Shown here piece by piece: positions 34,893-44,173 of a DNA stretch of 64,000 nucleotides. The notes under the pieces are model-generated. The model made no database searches. It was given only the letters and a program-made list of their open reading frames with translations, and had not been told where the DNA came from. The translations under genes were made by a program, and so were the position numbers. The DNA lies in contig NZ_JAANIH010000006.1 of assembly GCF_014529705.1 (NCBI RefSeq), positions 124,001 through 188,000 of the forward strand, in the 5' to 3' direction. The stretch comes from Bradyrhizobium campsiandrae (GTDB taxonomy: Bacteria > Pseudomonadota > Alphaproteobacteria > Rhizobiales > Xanthobacteraceae). Position 1 is the first letter of the stretch, and each line of letters opens with the position of its first letter.

Positions 34893-35177
34893 CTACACCG
34901 CGTCGCGCTTGAAATCCCCTTGATCGGAGATGAAGCCGCGGGACATCTGCCGATGCGTATCGCGGAGCGCCGAGATCGCCTCGTCAAGATCGGATTCGGT
35001 GTTGCGAATGCCCTCGAAGAACCGGTTCATCAGGGCGAAGTTCAGCTTGACGCGGGTGTTGCCATCGCGGCTCCTGCGGCGATCGAGCGCCCAATGCAGC
35101 GCCTGCACCCGGGCCTCGCCGGCACTACAGCCGCAAAGCATCCCGAGTTCGTCATAAGTCATCCAGATCTGAGGCAT
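34893..35177 (-). CDS. Hypothetical soluble protein
   Basis: 94 residues beginning MPQIWMTYDELGMLCGCSAG, a pattern that suggests a helix at the N-terminus with a conserved YDELG motif; it then has ALDRRRSRDGNTRVKLN, followed by a charged helix. The YDELA/RRxxNDGRxRV-type pairing is seen in alphaproteobacterial proteins of unknown function. No export signal. No operon partner closer than 120 bases. Confidence 0.6.
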   Translation of the reverse strand: MPQIWMTYDELGMLCGCSAGEARVQALHWALDRRRSRDGNTRVKLNFALMNRFFEGIRNTESDLDEAISALRDTHRQMSRGFISDQGDFKRDAV

Positions 35178-35304
35178 GTCCCTGTCCGCCTTTTGTTGTG
35201 AGCCTCAACCTAGATTTCACACCTAAAAGCACTCTTGCCGAGGTGCGGGCATCACACGCTTTCGCGCGAACAGCGTCAACGCAATGCTAAAGCTCGGATG
35301 AACA

Positions 35305-35751
35305 TCAGGACGCAGGAGGCCTGGCGGGCCCGAACGGAGGCCGTGGCCGCGATCTGCTGTCGAGGACCTTGGGCAATGTGTCGGCATTGAGCTTCACGAC
35401 CGCGCATTTGGCGTCGCCTGCAACGGCGTCTTCCTGGCTGTAGATCAGCGTCGCCTCGAACTTGATATCAGGCACCTCCCTCGCCGCCCCCGAGCAGGTC
35501 GCCATCGCGCCGGCGCAGAGGCCGGACAGATCGACCTCGACCTCGTCAGGACCGAACACGCTCGGATTGCCCTCGGTATGCCGCTTCACGGTGAGGATGG
35601 CGGTGAAGCGCTGCTGATCGACCCGATAGGAGCCGCCATAGGTGAAGAAGCTGTCGCGGCCGGAGATCCGTCCATCGGACAACTCGACAAGCCCCGTGCC
35701 TTGACCACGTGGGGTCCTGAACCAGGCAGCGTATTTGCCGTCTCTGAGCAT
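35305..35751 (-). CDS. GrlR-like regulatory protein
   Basis: About 148 residues. The region DGKYAAWFRTPRGQGTGLVE, then LSDGRISGRDSFFTYGGSY, then RFTAILTVKRHTEG is a beta-barrel pattern typical of GrlR-family proteins (originally negative regulators of type III secretion genes). A C-terminal part of about 60 residues, with Cys residues, is extra. ATG 35751 is chosen; a TTG at 35757 is also in frame. No type III secretion gene is in the window, so the role here is unknown. Confidence 0.62.
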   Translation of the reverse strand: MLRDGKYAAWFRTPRGQGTGLVELSDGRISGRDSFFTYGGSYRVDQQRFTAILTVKRHTEGNPSVFGPDEVEVDLSGLCAGAMATCSGAAREVPDIKFEATLIYSQEDAVAGDAKCAVVKLNADTLPKVLDSRSRPRPPFGPARPPAS

Positions 35752-35902
35752 GAACAATATCCGTCGTGAAATTCAAACGTATTTGCGACCAACTGTGGGG
35801 CGCGACAATGGCCGACGTGGCGCGCATTGCGCCACGGTTAACGTCCTGCAAAATCAATCCGTCAAATTGCCGGCGCCGCATGCGCGCGCCGCGGTGGCGA
35901 GC

Positions 35903-37624
35903 CTAAAACAGCTCGATGCCGTCATCCGCCGGCGCGACTTCCTCGACCGGGCGCGCGGCCGCTGTCGACGAATCCCCGAGGGTTCCGAGGAATTCGCGGT
36001 GGACGTAGCGCTGCCGCTCCGTCCGGTAGTGCGCGAAGGGATCGTCGAGCAGCTCCTCGTCCTGGGGCTGCGTCCGATGCGTACCTGCGCTTGCGGTCTC
36101 GTGGAGTGCCGCGACGGCGGGCTGCGCCGCGGAGCTCTCGCCGAGCGAGCTCATCAAACCCTGCGCCGAGTTCATCAACCCCTCGAACTCCGCTCCTTCG
36201 TCCACGAGCCGGCTCATCAGCTTGCCGAGCCGTTCGTTCCCGGTCTCGACCTCGCGCAGCGCCCGAAGGATCTGCGGCTCGAGATTGGCAAGCTGGGTCG
36301 GATCACCCTGAACCCGAAGGTCCTTCAATTGGCTGGCGGAGCGCTCAATGCCATCGAGGACGGGCCGCAAGCGCCCGGCGCCCGCCGAGACCTGGTCGGC
36401 GGTCGCCTTGAGCTCGTTGGCGATGACGACGAAAGCGCTGCCACGGCTGCCGAGATGGCTCGCCTTGAGACCCGCATTCATGCCGATCAACGTGATATCG
36501 ACCGTGGCTTCGGCCAAGCCCGCTATCGCTTGGCGAAATTTCGCCAGCGTCTCCTCGACGACCGCCAGCGCCTCGTCGACCGAGCGGCCAGCGCTCTCGC
36601 AAGTTGCGATCAGGGTCGAGGCCTGAGCCAGCCGCTGCTTGATACGGGTCAGGAACGACGACGAGGAACCATTCTCGCCGCCGAACAGCGAGCTGCCGTG
36701 AGCGACGACTCTTCCCGCGTCATTCAGGATCGCCGCCAGTGCCCGGATGATCTGACCGATGTCGCCGCTAAACTCGCGCTGGGCGTCCCTGAGCTGGGCC
36801 GCCTCAAGCTTGCGGATTGCGTGCGCGCCGTCTTCGCTTGCGACCGCCCCCGGGACGAGGCTCGGCTCCGAGCTGGATGAGAGGCGCAGGCCATGGCAGA
36901 CATGTTCCAGGCGTTGCCGCGTGCTGTCGCCGGCCTGCAAGGAAATGATCGCGCTGCCGACGGCCTCGGCGATCTTCCGCGTGCTGCCGCTCGCGAGGTC
37001 GGCGAGATGGCTGCTCTTGCTGCGCTGGTCACGCAGGCCGTAATAGGCCGCGCCAAGCTCGGCGCTCTCGGCGATCAGTTGATCGCCATAGCGGCTCTCG
37101 AACTCCTTCTGCCGACCCGAGGCGGTGGCAACCGCTTCCGATAGATGCTGCTGGTCCCGCGCGCAGCCCTCGATCGAGCCCTGCACGGCCTTGCCCAGAT
37201 CGTAAGCTTCCTGCGTGAAGGCGAGAAAGCCCTCGCGATCGCCCTCGAGCGACGCCGCCTCGATCCGCGCGCTACGCGCGATGATGGTGATCATCTGGAC
37301 ATGCTTGAACAGCGGCTTCAGCAGCGCAGATGCCTCGGTCGTGCTCTTTCCGATCATCGCGAGCAGCGCGCTCTCGGAAGGCAGCGCCGGCGCCAGCTCT
37401 CTGAGCCGCGCCGCGATCTCCTGCAGGGCGGTTGCGGCTCCTTCGCTCTCCTCGCCGGAGAGTGCGCCGGACAGGGAGGCGAGGCCCAGATTGAGCTCCT
37501 TGCACATGATGTGGCCACGACCGAGCTCGTGGCCGACGCGCGCAAACACGTCCTCGATGCGCGACGAGACGTCCTCGACCGCAGCGATGGTCTCAGTCAA
37601 TTTGCCGGTCGAAATGGCGGTCAT
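35903..37624 (-). CDS. Divergent MCP-like cytosolic protein of the chemotaxis operon
   Basis: 573 residues, almost wholly helical, with no membrane helix, no HAMP and no periplasmic domain. A segment near 385-415 (IGMNAGLKASHLGSRG then SAFVVIANELKATADQ) matches the hairpin tip of chemoreceptors (canonical [12 protein letters not shown] ... [13 protein letters not shown]) but with several changes. The remaining helices are only loosely similar to receptors. It lacks the C-terminal tail shared by the three MCPs. It is the last gene of the che operon, 5 bases after cheB, so it probably acts with CheA/CheW/CheB as a soluble signalling protein. Function is inferred from context and this motif only. 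Confidence 0.65.
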   Translation of the reverse strand: MTAISTGKLTETIAAVEDVSSRIEDVFARVGHELGRGHIMCKELNLGLASLSGALSGEESEGAATALQEIAARLRELAPALPSESALLAMIGKSTTEASALLKPLFKHVQMITIIARSARIEAASLEGDREGFLAFTQEAYDLGKAVQGSIEGCARDQQHLSEAVATASGRQKEFESRYGDQLIAESAELGAAYYGLRDQRSKSSHLADLASGSTRKIAEAVGSAIISLQAGDSTRQRLEHVCHGLRLSSSSEPSLVPGAVASEDGAHAIRKLEAAQLRDAQREFSGDIGQIIRALAAILNDAGRVVAHGSSLFGGENGSSSSFLTRIKQRLAQASTLIATCESAGRSVDEALAVVEETLAKFRQAIAGLAEATVDITLIGMNAGLKASHLGSRGSAFVVIANELKATADQVSAGAGRLRPVLDGIERSASQLKDLRVQGDPTQLANLEPQILRALREVETGNERLGKLMSRLVDEGAEFEGLMNSAQGLMSSLGESSAAQPAVAALHETASAGTHRTQPQDEELLDDPFAHYRTERQRYVHREFLGTLGDSSTAAARPVEEVAPADDGIELF

Positions 37625-37629
37625 CGCGC

Positions 37630-38718
37630 TCAGCCCGTCACCACGTGCCCGGCCTGGTACCAGTGCATGATCTCGCGCGAAATGTGGTGCAGCGGAACCA
37701 CCTTCTCGACCCCGCCATGGGCGATGGCTTCCTTGGGCATGCCGAACACCACACAGCTCTCTTCGTCCTGCGCGCGGGTCGCGGCGCCGAGCTTGCGCAT
37801 CTCCAGCATGCCGCGTGCGCCATCGTCGCCCATGCCGGTCATGATGACCCCGAGCGCATTGGCGCCGGCATGCTGGGCCGCGGAGCGAAACAGCACATCG
37901 GCGGAGGGACGATGCCGCGACACCGGCGGGCCGTCCTTGATCGCGACCTGGTAGCGGAGGCCGATGCGCTGGACCAGCATGTGGTGGGCGCCCGGCGCGA
38001 TATACGCGCAGCCCGGCAATACCGGCTCGCGATCCTCCGCTTCCTTGACGCGGATCTGGCAAACGCTGTCGAGACGCCTGGCGAAGGCAGCCGTGAAGCC
38101 AGCCGGCATATGTTGCACGATCAGGATGGGAGGACAGTTCGCCGGCAGCATTTCGAGAACGTCGTTGAGCGCCTCCGTGCCCCCGGTCGATGCCCCGATG
38201 CACACGATGCGCTCGGTCGTCGGTCGAACCTTGCCTTGCACCGGCGGCGGGATGATAGCGTCCGCCGTCAGCTTCTTCTCGATCGCCCGTCGCTCCGCGC
38301 GCGGCCGCACGCGCGCGCGCGCTGCCGATTTCACGGCTTCGCGCAGCCGCGTCGAGCACTCGAGCAAGGCCTGTCTCGTGTCGATCTTCGGCTTCGGCAC
38401 GATGTCGACGGCGCCGGCCTCGAATGCCTCGAACATCACGTTCGAGCCCTCCTCGGTAAGCGAAGAACAAATGATCACGGGGATCGGACGCTGCGCCATG
38501 ATCTTGCGCAGGAACGTCATGCCGTCCATCCTCGGCATCTCGAGATCGAGAATCATGACGTCTGTGATTTCGTCCTGCAGACGCCGCGCCGCTACGAACG
38601 GATCGGACGCCGTCGCCATCACCTCGATGTCGGGATCGTCATTGAGGATCGTCTGAAGGATTTGGCGCACCGACGCCGAATCGTCCACGATCAGTACGCG
38701 AACTTTCTCCCTCGGCAT
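37630..38718 (-). CDS. cheB: Chemotaxis response regulator protein-glutamate methylesterase
   Basis: 362 residues. A receiver domain ([11 protein letters not shown]; phosphoacceptor Asp58 in [12 protein letters not shown]) precedes the methylesterase domain with Ser177 (GASTGGT), His203 (VQHMPAGF) and Asp299 (GMGDDG). The linker is basic and longer than usual. It removes methyl groups or deamidates receptor Gln residues in adaptation, activated by CheA. It lies 18 bases after cheR and 5 bases before the MCP-like gene. Confidence 0.95.
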   Translation of the reverse strand: MPREKVRVLIVDDSASVRQILQTILNDDPDIEVMATASDPFVAARRLQDEITDVMILDLEMPRMDGMTFLRKIMAQRPIPVIICSSLTEEGSNVMFEAFEAGAVDIVPKPKIDTRQALLECSTRLREAVKSAARARVRPRAERRAIEKKLTADAIIPPPVQGKVRPTTERIVCIGASTGGTEALNDVLEMLPANCPPILIVQHMPAGFTAAFARRLDSVCQIRVKEAEDREPVLPGCAYIAPGAHHMLVQRIGLRYQVAIKDGPPVSRHRPSADVLFRSAAQHAGANALGVIMTGMGDDGARGMLEMRKLGAATRAQDEESCVVFGMPKEAIAHGGVEKVVPLHHISREIMHWYQAGHVVTG

Positions 38719-38736
38719 GATGACATGTGCTCCCGG

Positions 38737-39591
38737 TCAGACCTGGAAAATGGTCGGCTGAACCTGCTTCAAGCCTGGAACGGCACTGTGTATCATCGAT
38801 TCGGAATGTCCGACCAGCAGATATCCTCCCGGCCGAAGGTGGCTGCAGAGCTGTTCGACGACCTTTCGCTGCGTCGGCTTGTCGAAATAGATCAGCACGT
38901 TGCGGCAGAAGATCATGTCGACATCCCGGTCGACGGGATAGGACGGATCCATCAGGTTCATCCGCATGAAATGCGTCATGCGCCGCAATTCCGGAACCAC
39001 CCGCACCTCGCCGCGCGATTTGTCGCGCGAGGAGAGAAAATACCGCTTCACGAACGGCTCCGGCACGGGCGCCAGCACGTCGCGGGTGTAGATCGCGGTC
39101 TTGGCGAGCCGCAGAACCGCGGTCGAGATGTCGGTTCCGACGATGCGATACTGGAACCGCGATCCGCTCCGCGCCATGTCGTCCAGCACCATGGCGATGG
39201 AGTAGGCCTCCATGCCGGTGGAGCTCGCCGAGCTACAGACGTTCAGATTCGCGTTTCTGCGGCCGTGCGACTTGAGCAGCGACGGGATGGCGATCTCCCG
39301 CATGAAGTCGAAGTGCTGCGGCTCGCGGAAGAAATCGGTCTTGTTGGTCGTCACCACATCGATCAGATGGGTGAGCTCGGTCTCGAAATGATCGGCCTCG
39401 AACAAATTGTCGACATAGTCGTTCAGGTCGGAGAAATTCAGCGCGCGCACCCGCTTGTGCAGGCGCCCCTCCAGCATCAGCCGCTTGCCCTGCGGCAGCT
39501 TGATGCCGACCTGGCCCTCGATCAATTCGGCAATGGTCCGGAAATGCCGGTCCGACAGGTGCACGTCCGTAGCCTGCACGGCGGGGATCAT
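38737..39591 (-). CDS. cheR: Chemotaxis protein methyltransferase
   Basis: 284 residues. The N-terminal helical domain (KLPQGKRLMLEGRLHKRVRA) is followed by the SAM-binding domain: TTNKTDFFRE, NVCSSASSTGMEAYSIAM (usually ACSTGEEPYSIAM), DISTAVLRLA, and FCRNVLIYFDKPTQ. It methylates receptor Glu residues. The motif-I variant (STGMEAY) is unusual, but the rest is canonical. It starts after a hairpin that separates it from mcp, so it may have its own transcript with cheB. Confidence 0.93.
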   Translation of the reverse strand: MIPAVQATDVHLSDRHFRTIAELIEGQVGIKLPQGKRLMLEGRLHKRVRALNFSDLNDYVDNLFEADHFETELTHLIDVVTTNKTDFFREPQHFDFMREIAIPSLLKSHGRRNANLNVCSSASSTGMEAYSIAMVLDDMARSGSRFQYRIVGTDISTAVLRLAKTAIYTRDVLAPVPEPFVKRYFLSSRDKSRGEVRVVPELRRMTHFMRMNLMDPSYPVDRDVDMIFCRNVLIYFDKPTQRKVVEQLCSHLRPGGYLLVGHSESMIHSAVPGLKQVQPTIFQV

Positions 39592-39685
39592 GGCCGCCAG
39601 CCTCGGCCCCGAAGGCGAGCACGCAATGAATGTCGGGCCAGACGGGCCATATTGAATCCTACGCGTTTACGCGACAACAGAAGAT

Positions 39686-39721
39686 GGATAGGTCCACCCC
39701 GGAAGCGAGGTGGACCTATCC
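39686..39721 (-). terminator. Perfect hairpin between mcp and cheR
   Basis: GGATAGGTCCACC at 39686-39698 and GGTGGACCTATCC at 39709-39721 form a 13-bp perfect stem with a 10-base loop. It begins 11 bases after the mcp stop codon. On the minus strand it is followed by ATCTTCTGTTG, partly T-rich. It probably terminates or attenuates the upstream part of the che operon before cheR. Confidence 0.7.
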
Positions 39722-39731
39722 TTCGAAAATC

Positions 39732-41537
39732 TCAGCGCTGAAAATCGGCGTCCCGATCATCCTCGCCGTCGTTCAAGTCAAAAGCAAAGCCGCCGCCGCC
39801 CGCCACCTTCATCGCGCGCGCCGGCTTTGACTGCGGTTTCTTGGCGGGACGTTCAGTCGCCGCCATGGTTGCAGCCTTGGCACGGAGCTGATTGACGGCG
39901 CGGTCGATCGGCGCCGCAGCAGGATTCCTTCCGCCATGCTCGATACGGAAATAGGCGATCGTCGACTGAAGCTGCTCGGCCTGCGAGGCAAGCTCCTCCG
40001 ACGTGGAGGATACCTGCTCGGAGGCGCTGGCGTTCTGCTGTCCGACCTTGTCGAGCTGCTGGATGGCCTGGTTGATCTGGGCCGAACCGACGTCCTGCTC
40101 ACGGCAGGCCGCGGTGATCTCCTCGACCAGCTCGGCGGTCTTCTTGATGTCGGGAACGAGTTTGGCGAGCATGGAGCCGGCCTCCTGCGCGACCTTGACG
40201 GTGTCGGCCGAAAGCGTGCCGATCTCGGCTGCGGCGGCCTGGCTGCGCTCGGCAAGCTTGCGTACTTCGGAGGCAACCACCGCAAAGCCCTTGCCGTGCT
40301 CGCCGGCGCGCGCGGCCTCGACCGCCGCGTTGAGCGCGAGCAGATCGGTCTGGCGGGCAATCTCTTGCACGATGGTGATCTTCTCGGCGATGGTCTGCAT
40401 CGCGTTGACGGCACGCCCGACGGCCGCACCGCTCGCCTCCGCATCCTTGGCGGACTGGGCCGCGATCTTCTCGGTCTGGTTGGCGTTGTCGGCGTTCTGT
40501 TTCACGTTGGACGCCATCTCCTCCATCGAGGAGGATGCTTCTTCGGCGGAAGAGGCCTGCTCGGTCGCGCCTTGCGAGAGCTGCTCGGCGCGCGCCGACA
40601 GCTCCTGGCTGCCCGCGGAGACGTTCTGGGCCGCCGTCAGCGCTTCCGCGACGATCTGGCGGAGCTTCTCGATCATGCGCTCGAGTGCCAGGCCAAGCGT
40701 ATCCTTGTCCGACAGGGGCTTGGCTTCGATGGTGAGATTGCCTTGGGCGATCTCGTTGGCGACCGCCGCGGTTGCGTTCAGGTTCACCGTCATCGCCGTC
40801 AACGATTTGACGAGGTCGCCGACCTCGTCATTGCTCGAGACCTCGATCTTGTGGCTGAGATCGCCGATTGCGACCGCATCCGCGAGGTTAACGGCGCGGC
40901 TCAGTCCGCGGCTGATGTTCAGCGCGATCCAGGTCGCGGCGCCCACGGCCCCCAGCAATGACCCCAGGACGAGGCTGACCCGCATCAGCTGGGCGCGAGC
41001 ACCGTCCTCCCTGGCCTGCTCCGAACGATCCGCCATCAGCTTTCGCAGAAAGACGACGTATGCGTCCAGCGCCGCCGTCGACTCGACGACCGCCTTGCGA
41101 ACCTCCACGGTCGACAGCTCGACCGCCTTTGCCCTGTCGGCTTTTGCCAGGTGCAGCGCCTGATCCTCGACGCTGTTCATGTGCGCGTAGGCTCCGGAGA
41201 ATTTGTCGAGAATTTTCTTGCCGTTCTCGGTGGCAACGGCGTGAACCTCGTCCCTAGCCTGCATCATTTTCGCGCGAAGGCTGCCAATCTCGGTGTTGAA
41301 ACGGTCCACCTCGCTGTCTGAGCTCGCCAGCAGCGCGTTCTTTTCAGCGCGCACCTGCTGCAGGATCAACTCCTTCAACTGACTGGCTTTGTCCAGGCGT
41401 CCTGCCGCCGCCGTCAGAACCTCGGTCGTCGCAGCCATATCGGTCAGTTTGACGTAGCCGACTGCACCCGCGATGGCGGACAGCAGAATGACGAGGCCGA
41501 AGGCACTCGCAAGCTTCGCTTTGACGGTGAATCTCAT
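39732..41537 (-). CDS. Methyl-accepting chemotaxis protein
   Basis: 601 residues. Starts [14 protein letters not shown] with membrane helix 1 (about 10-30), a helical periplasmic domain of four-helix-bundle type (30-185), helix 2 (about 188-210), HAMP ([18 protein letters not shown]) and a second HAMP-like segment ([20 protein letters not shown]). Next is the signalling domain with tip [28 protein letters not shown]. It ends in an acidic tail [16 protein letters not shown]. Its sensory ligand is unknown. It is co-operonic with cheW (41550) and follows the other two receptors. Confidence 0.93.
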   Translation of the reverse strand: MRFTVKAKLASAFGLVILLSAIAGAVGYVKLTDMAATTEVLTAAAGRLDKASQLKELILQQVRAEKNALLASSDSEVDRFNTEIGSLRAKMMQARDEVHAVATENGKKILDKFSGAYAHMNSVEDQALHLAKADRAKAVELSTVEVRKAVVESTAALDAYVVFLRKLMADRSEQAREDGARAQLMRVSLVLGSLLGAVGAATWIALNISRGLSRAVNLADAVAIGDLSHKIEVSSNDEVGDLVKSLTAMTVNLNATAAVANEIAQGNLTIEAKPLSDKDTLGLALERMIEKLRQIVAEALTAAQNVSAGSQELSARAEQLSQGATEQASSAEEASSSMEEMASNVKQNADNANQTEKIAAQSAKDAEASGAAVGRAVNAMQTIAEKITIVQEIARQTDLLALNAAVEAARAGEHGKGFAVVASEVRKLAERSQAAAAEIGTLSADTVKVAQEAGSMLAKLVPDIKKTAELVEEITAACREQDVGSAQINQAIQQLDKVGQQNASASEQVSSTSEELASQAEQLQSTIAYFRIEHGGRNPAAAPIDRAVNQLRAKAATMAATERPAKKPQSKPARAMKVAGGGGFAFDLNDGEDDRDADFQR

Positions 41538-41549
41538 TTGTATGGCTCG

Positions 41550-42092
41550 TTATCTGGGCGTGAAAGGGGTTGCTACGCTTGGCGACGCTTTACTGCTACG
41601 CGGGCAGGCGGCGCAGGAGGCGTCGACCGACGCTTCGCGCCCCTCGGGAAATTCATCACTGGCCATCAGCTTCGCGAGATCGAAGATGACGACGAACTTC
41701 GCGCCCTTGCGGCCGATGCCGGCGGCATAGGCGGACTGCCATTTTCCACCCACTTCGGGGATCGGCTCGATCGCCTGCTCGTCGATATCAGTCACCTCGA
41801 ACACGCAATCGGCAACGAAGCCGACGCCGACGAGGCGGTCCTTCATCGGCACGTCGAGGATGATGATGCGGGTTGCCTCGGTGGCGGCAGCGGCCGCCAG
41901 ACCGAGCTTGGTCCGGAGATCCACGATGGGGTAGCCGGCGCCGCGAACGTCGATCATGCCGAGCAGGAAATTCGGCGCATGCGGCAGGCGCGAGATCGGC
42001 CGCATGTCGAGAATTTCCCGCACGTTGCGGATGCTGATGCCGAACGTCTCGCCGGCGAGCCCGAGCGTCAGATATTGCGAGGTTGCGGCCAT
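41550..42092 (-). CDS. cheW: Chemotaxis coupling protein CheW
   Basis: About 180 residues. A CheW SH3-like fold: YLTLGLAGETFGISIRNVREIL, then RLPHAPNFLLGMIDVRGAGYPIVDLR and FVVIFDLAKLM, with a Cys-rich extension of about 30 residues (SCAACPRSS) that is unusual. It couples receptors to CheA. ATG 42092 is chosen; a GTG at 42104 is in frame. It lies between two mcp genes, with 12 bases to the next. Confidence 0.92.
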   Translation of the reverse strand: MAATSQYLTLGLAGETFGISIRNVREILDMRPISRLPHAPNFLLGMIDVRGAGYPIVDLRTKLGLAAAAATEATRIIILDVPMKDRLVGVGFVADCVFEVTDIDEQAIEPIPEVGGKWQSAYAAGIGRKGAKFVVIFDLAKLMASDEFPEGREASVDASCAACPRSSKASPSVATPFTPR

Positions 42093-42155
42093 GATATAGT
42101 CCACCCGGTCACGAGATTTCGAGAAGGCCGCCCGACCGCGAGGTCGGGCCGCCGG

Positions 42156-44090
42156 CTAACGCTGAAACTCCGCATCGCGATCGTCGTCGGCATCGTTCAT
42201 GTCGAAGGCAAAGCCGCCGCCATTGGCCGCCTTGAGCGCACGCGCCGGCTGCCTCACGGCCGCAGGCTTCTTCGCGCCGCGATCGGCCACGGCCATGTGT
42301 GCGGCCTTGGCACGGAGCTGGCCTACCGCGCGATCGATCGGCCCAGCCGCAGCCTTTTCCCTGTGCGCCGCCTGCTCGATCCGGAAGAACGATATCGTCG
42401 ACTGGAGCTGCTCGGCCTGCGAGGCGAGTTCTTCCGAAGTCGACGACACCTGCTCGGAGGCACTGGCGTTCTGCTGGCCGACCTTGTCGAGCTGCTGGAT
42501 CGCCTGGTTGATCTGCGAGGAACCGACATCCTGCTCGCGGCAGGCGGCGGTGATCTCCTGCACGAGCTCGGCGGTCTTCTTGATGTCGGGCACGAGCTTG
42601 GCCAGCATGCCGCCGGCCTCCTGCGCGACCTTGACGGTCTCCGTCGACAACGTACCGATCTCGGCGGCCGCGGCCTGGCTGCGCTCGGCGAGCTTGCGCA
42701 CCTCGGAGGCGACAACCGCAAAGCCCTTGCCGTGCTCGCCGGCGCGCGCGGCCTCGACGGCCGCGTTGAGCGCGAGCAGGTCGGTCTGGCGGGCGATCTC
42801 CTGCACGATGGTGATCTTCTCGGCGATGGTCTGCATCGCGTTGACGGCGCGACCCACGGCGGCGCCGCTGGCTTCCGCGTCCCTGGCCGATTGCGCGGCG
42901 ATCTGCTCCGTCTGGTTGGCGTTGTCGGCATTCTGCTTCACGTTGGAGGCCATCTCCTCCATCGAGGACGACGCCTCTTCCGCAGAGGAGGCCTGCTCGG
43001 TCGCGCCTTGCGACAGCTGCTCGGCGCTGGCGGAGCGCCCCCGGCTGCCGGACGAAACGTTCTGGGCCGCCGTGATTGCTTCGGTGACGATCTGCCTGAG
43101 CTTTTCGACCATGGTCTCCAGCGCGATGCCCAGCTTGTCCTTGTCGGAAATGCGCTTGGCTTCGACCATGAGATTGCCCCGCGCGATCTCGTTGGCGACC
43201 TCCGCATTGGTGTTCAGGCTCGCGATCATCCGCTCCAGGGCGATGCCCAACGTGTCCTTGTCGGACAGACGCTTGGCTTCCACGGCTAGGTTGCCCAGCG
43301 CGACCTCGTTGGCGATCGCGGCCGTCGCGTTGAGATTTGCGGTCTCCCCATTCAGCGGCCTGACGAGATCACCGCCCCCGTCGTTGCTCTTGACGTCGAT
43401 CGTCTGCCTGCGAGCGCCGATTGCGACCGCATTCGCCAGCCCGACGGCCTTCGGCAACGCGCGGCTGATGCTGAGCGCAATCAGGGTCGCAGCAGCGTCG
43501 CCGAGGAGCAAGGAGGCGATCAGGATGCTCAAGAGCAGCATCTGGGCGTGGCTGCTCTCCACCCGCGACTGTTCAGCCCGCTCGTCCATCAGCTTCTTGA
43601 GGAAGCCGACATATTCATCGAGGCTCTTCGATGCCTCGGCGACGGCCTTGCGAACCGGTCCGGTCGATTGCTCCAGAGCCTTGGCCTTGTCGGATCGCGC
43701 GAATTTAAGGGACTCGTCCTGGGCGGCATTCACGTCGCGGTAAAGCGGCGAGAACCGGTCGAGCATCTTCTTTCCGGTTTCGGTGGCGGTCGCGTAGATG
43801 TCATCCTTCGTCTTGAGCAGGTCCTCGCGAATCTTGCGTACCTCACCGGCGTAGCGCTCGACGTCGCTGTCTGACTGCGCCAGGATCGCGTTCTTTTCGG
43901 CGCGGATTTGAAGCAGCAGATCCTTCTGCAACTCGTCGGCCTTCGCCGATCGTCCGGCGGCTCCAATCAGCACCTCGGTGGAGTTGGCCATATCGGCGAG
44001 CTTCAGATAGGCGACGCCACCCGCGATCATGGAGAGGAGCAGGACGGCACCAAAAGCAGTCGCCAGCTTTGCTTTGACGGTGAAGCGCAT
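42156..44090 (-). CDS. Methyl-accepting chemotaxis protein with degenerate first HAMP and duplicated HAMP segment
   Basis: 644 residues. Same layout as the neighbouring receptors ([14 protein letters not shown] start, periplasmic four-helix bundle, helix 2) but longer. The first HAMP reads [20 protein letters not shown], where the others have [20 protein letters not shown], and the tandem HAMP-like segments ([20 protein letters not shown] and [24 protein letters not shown]) are duplicated. The signalling domain and tail ([16 protein letters not shown]) are conserved. The [12 protein letters not shown] stretch, versus [12 protein letters not shown], is another local divergence. It may be sensory-altered. 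Confidence 0.92.
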   Translation of the reverse strand: MRFTVKAKLATAFGAVLLLSMIAGGVAYLKLADMANSTEVLIGAAGRSAKADELQKDLLLQIRAEKNAILAQSDSDVERYAGEVRKIREDLLKTKDDIYATATETGKKMLDRFSPLYRDVNAAQDESLKFARSDKAKALEQSTGPVRKAVAEASKSLDEYVGFLKKLMDERAEQSRVESSHAQMLLLSILIASLLLGDAAATLIALSISRALPKAVGLANAVAIGARRQTIDVKSNDGGGDLVRPLNGETANLNATAAIANEVALGNLAVEAKRLSDKDTLGIALERMIASLNTNAEVANEIARGNLMVEAKRISDKDKLGIALETMVEKLRQIVTEAITAAQNVSSGSRGRSASAEQLSQGATEQASSAEEASSSMEEMASNVKQNADNANQTEQIAAQSARDAEASGAAVGRAVNAMQTIAEKITIVQEIARQTDLLALNAAVEAARAGEHGKGFAVVASEVRKLAERSQAAAAEIGTLSTETVKVAQEAGGMLAKLVPDIKKTAELVQEITAACREQDVGSSQINQAIQQLDKVGQQNASASEQVSSTSEELASQAEQLQSTISFFRIEQAAHREKAAAGPIDRAVGQLRAKAAHMAVADRGAKKPAAVRQPARALKAANGGGFAFDMNDADDDRDAEFQR

Positions 44091-44173
44091 ATTTCAGAAC
44101 CTTCGGGCCAGGCCCGGTTTGATGTTGGAATTCGCGAGCGACATCACTTGCTGCGCCCGTCCAGCAACAACAC

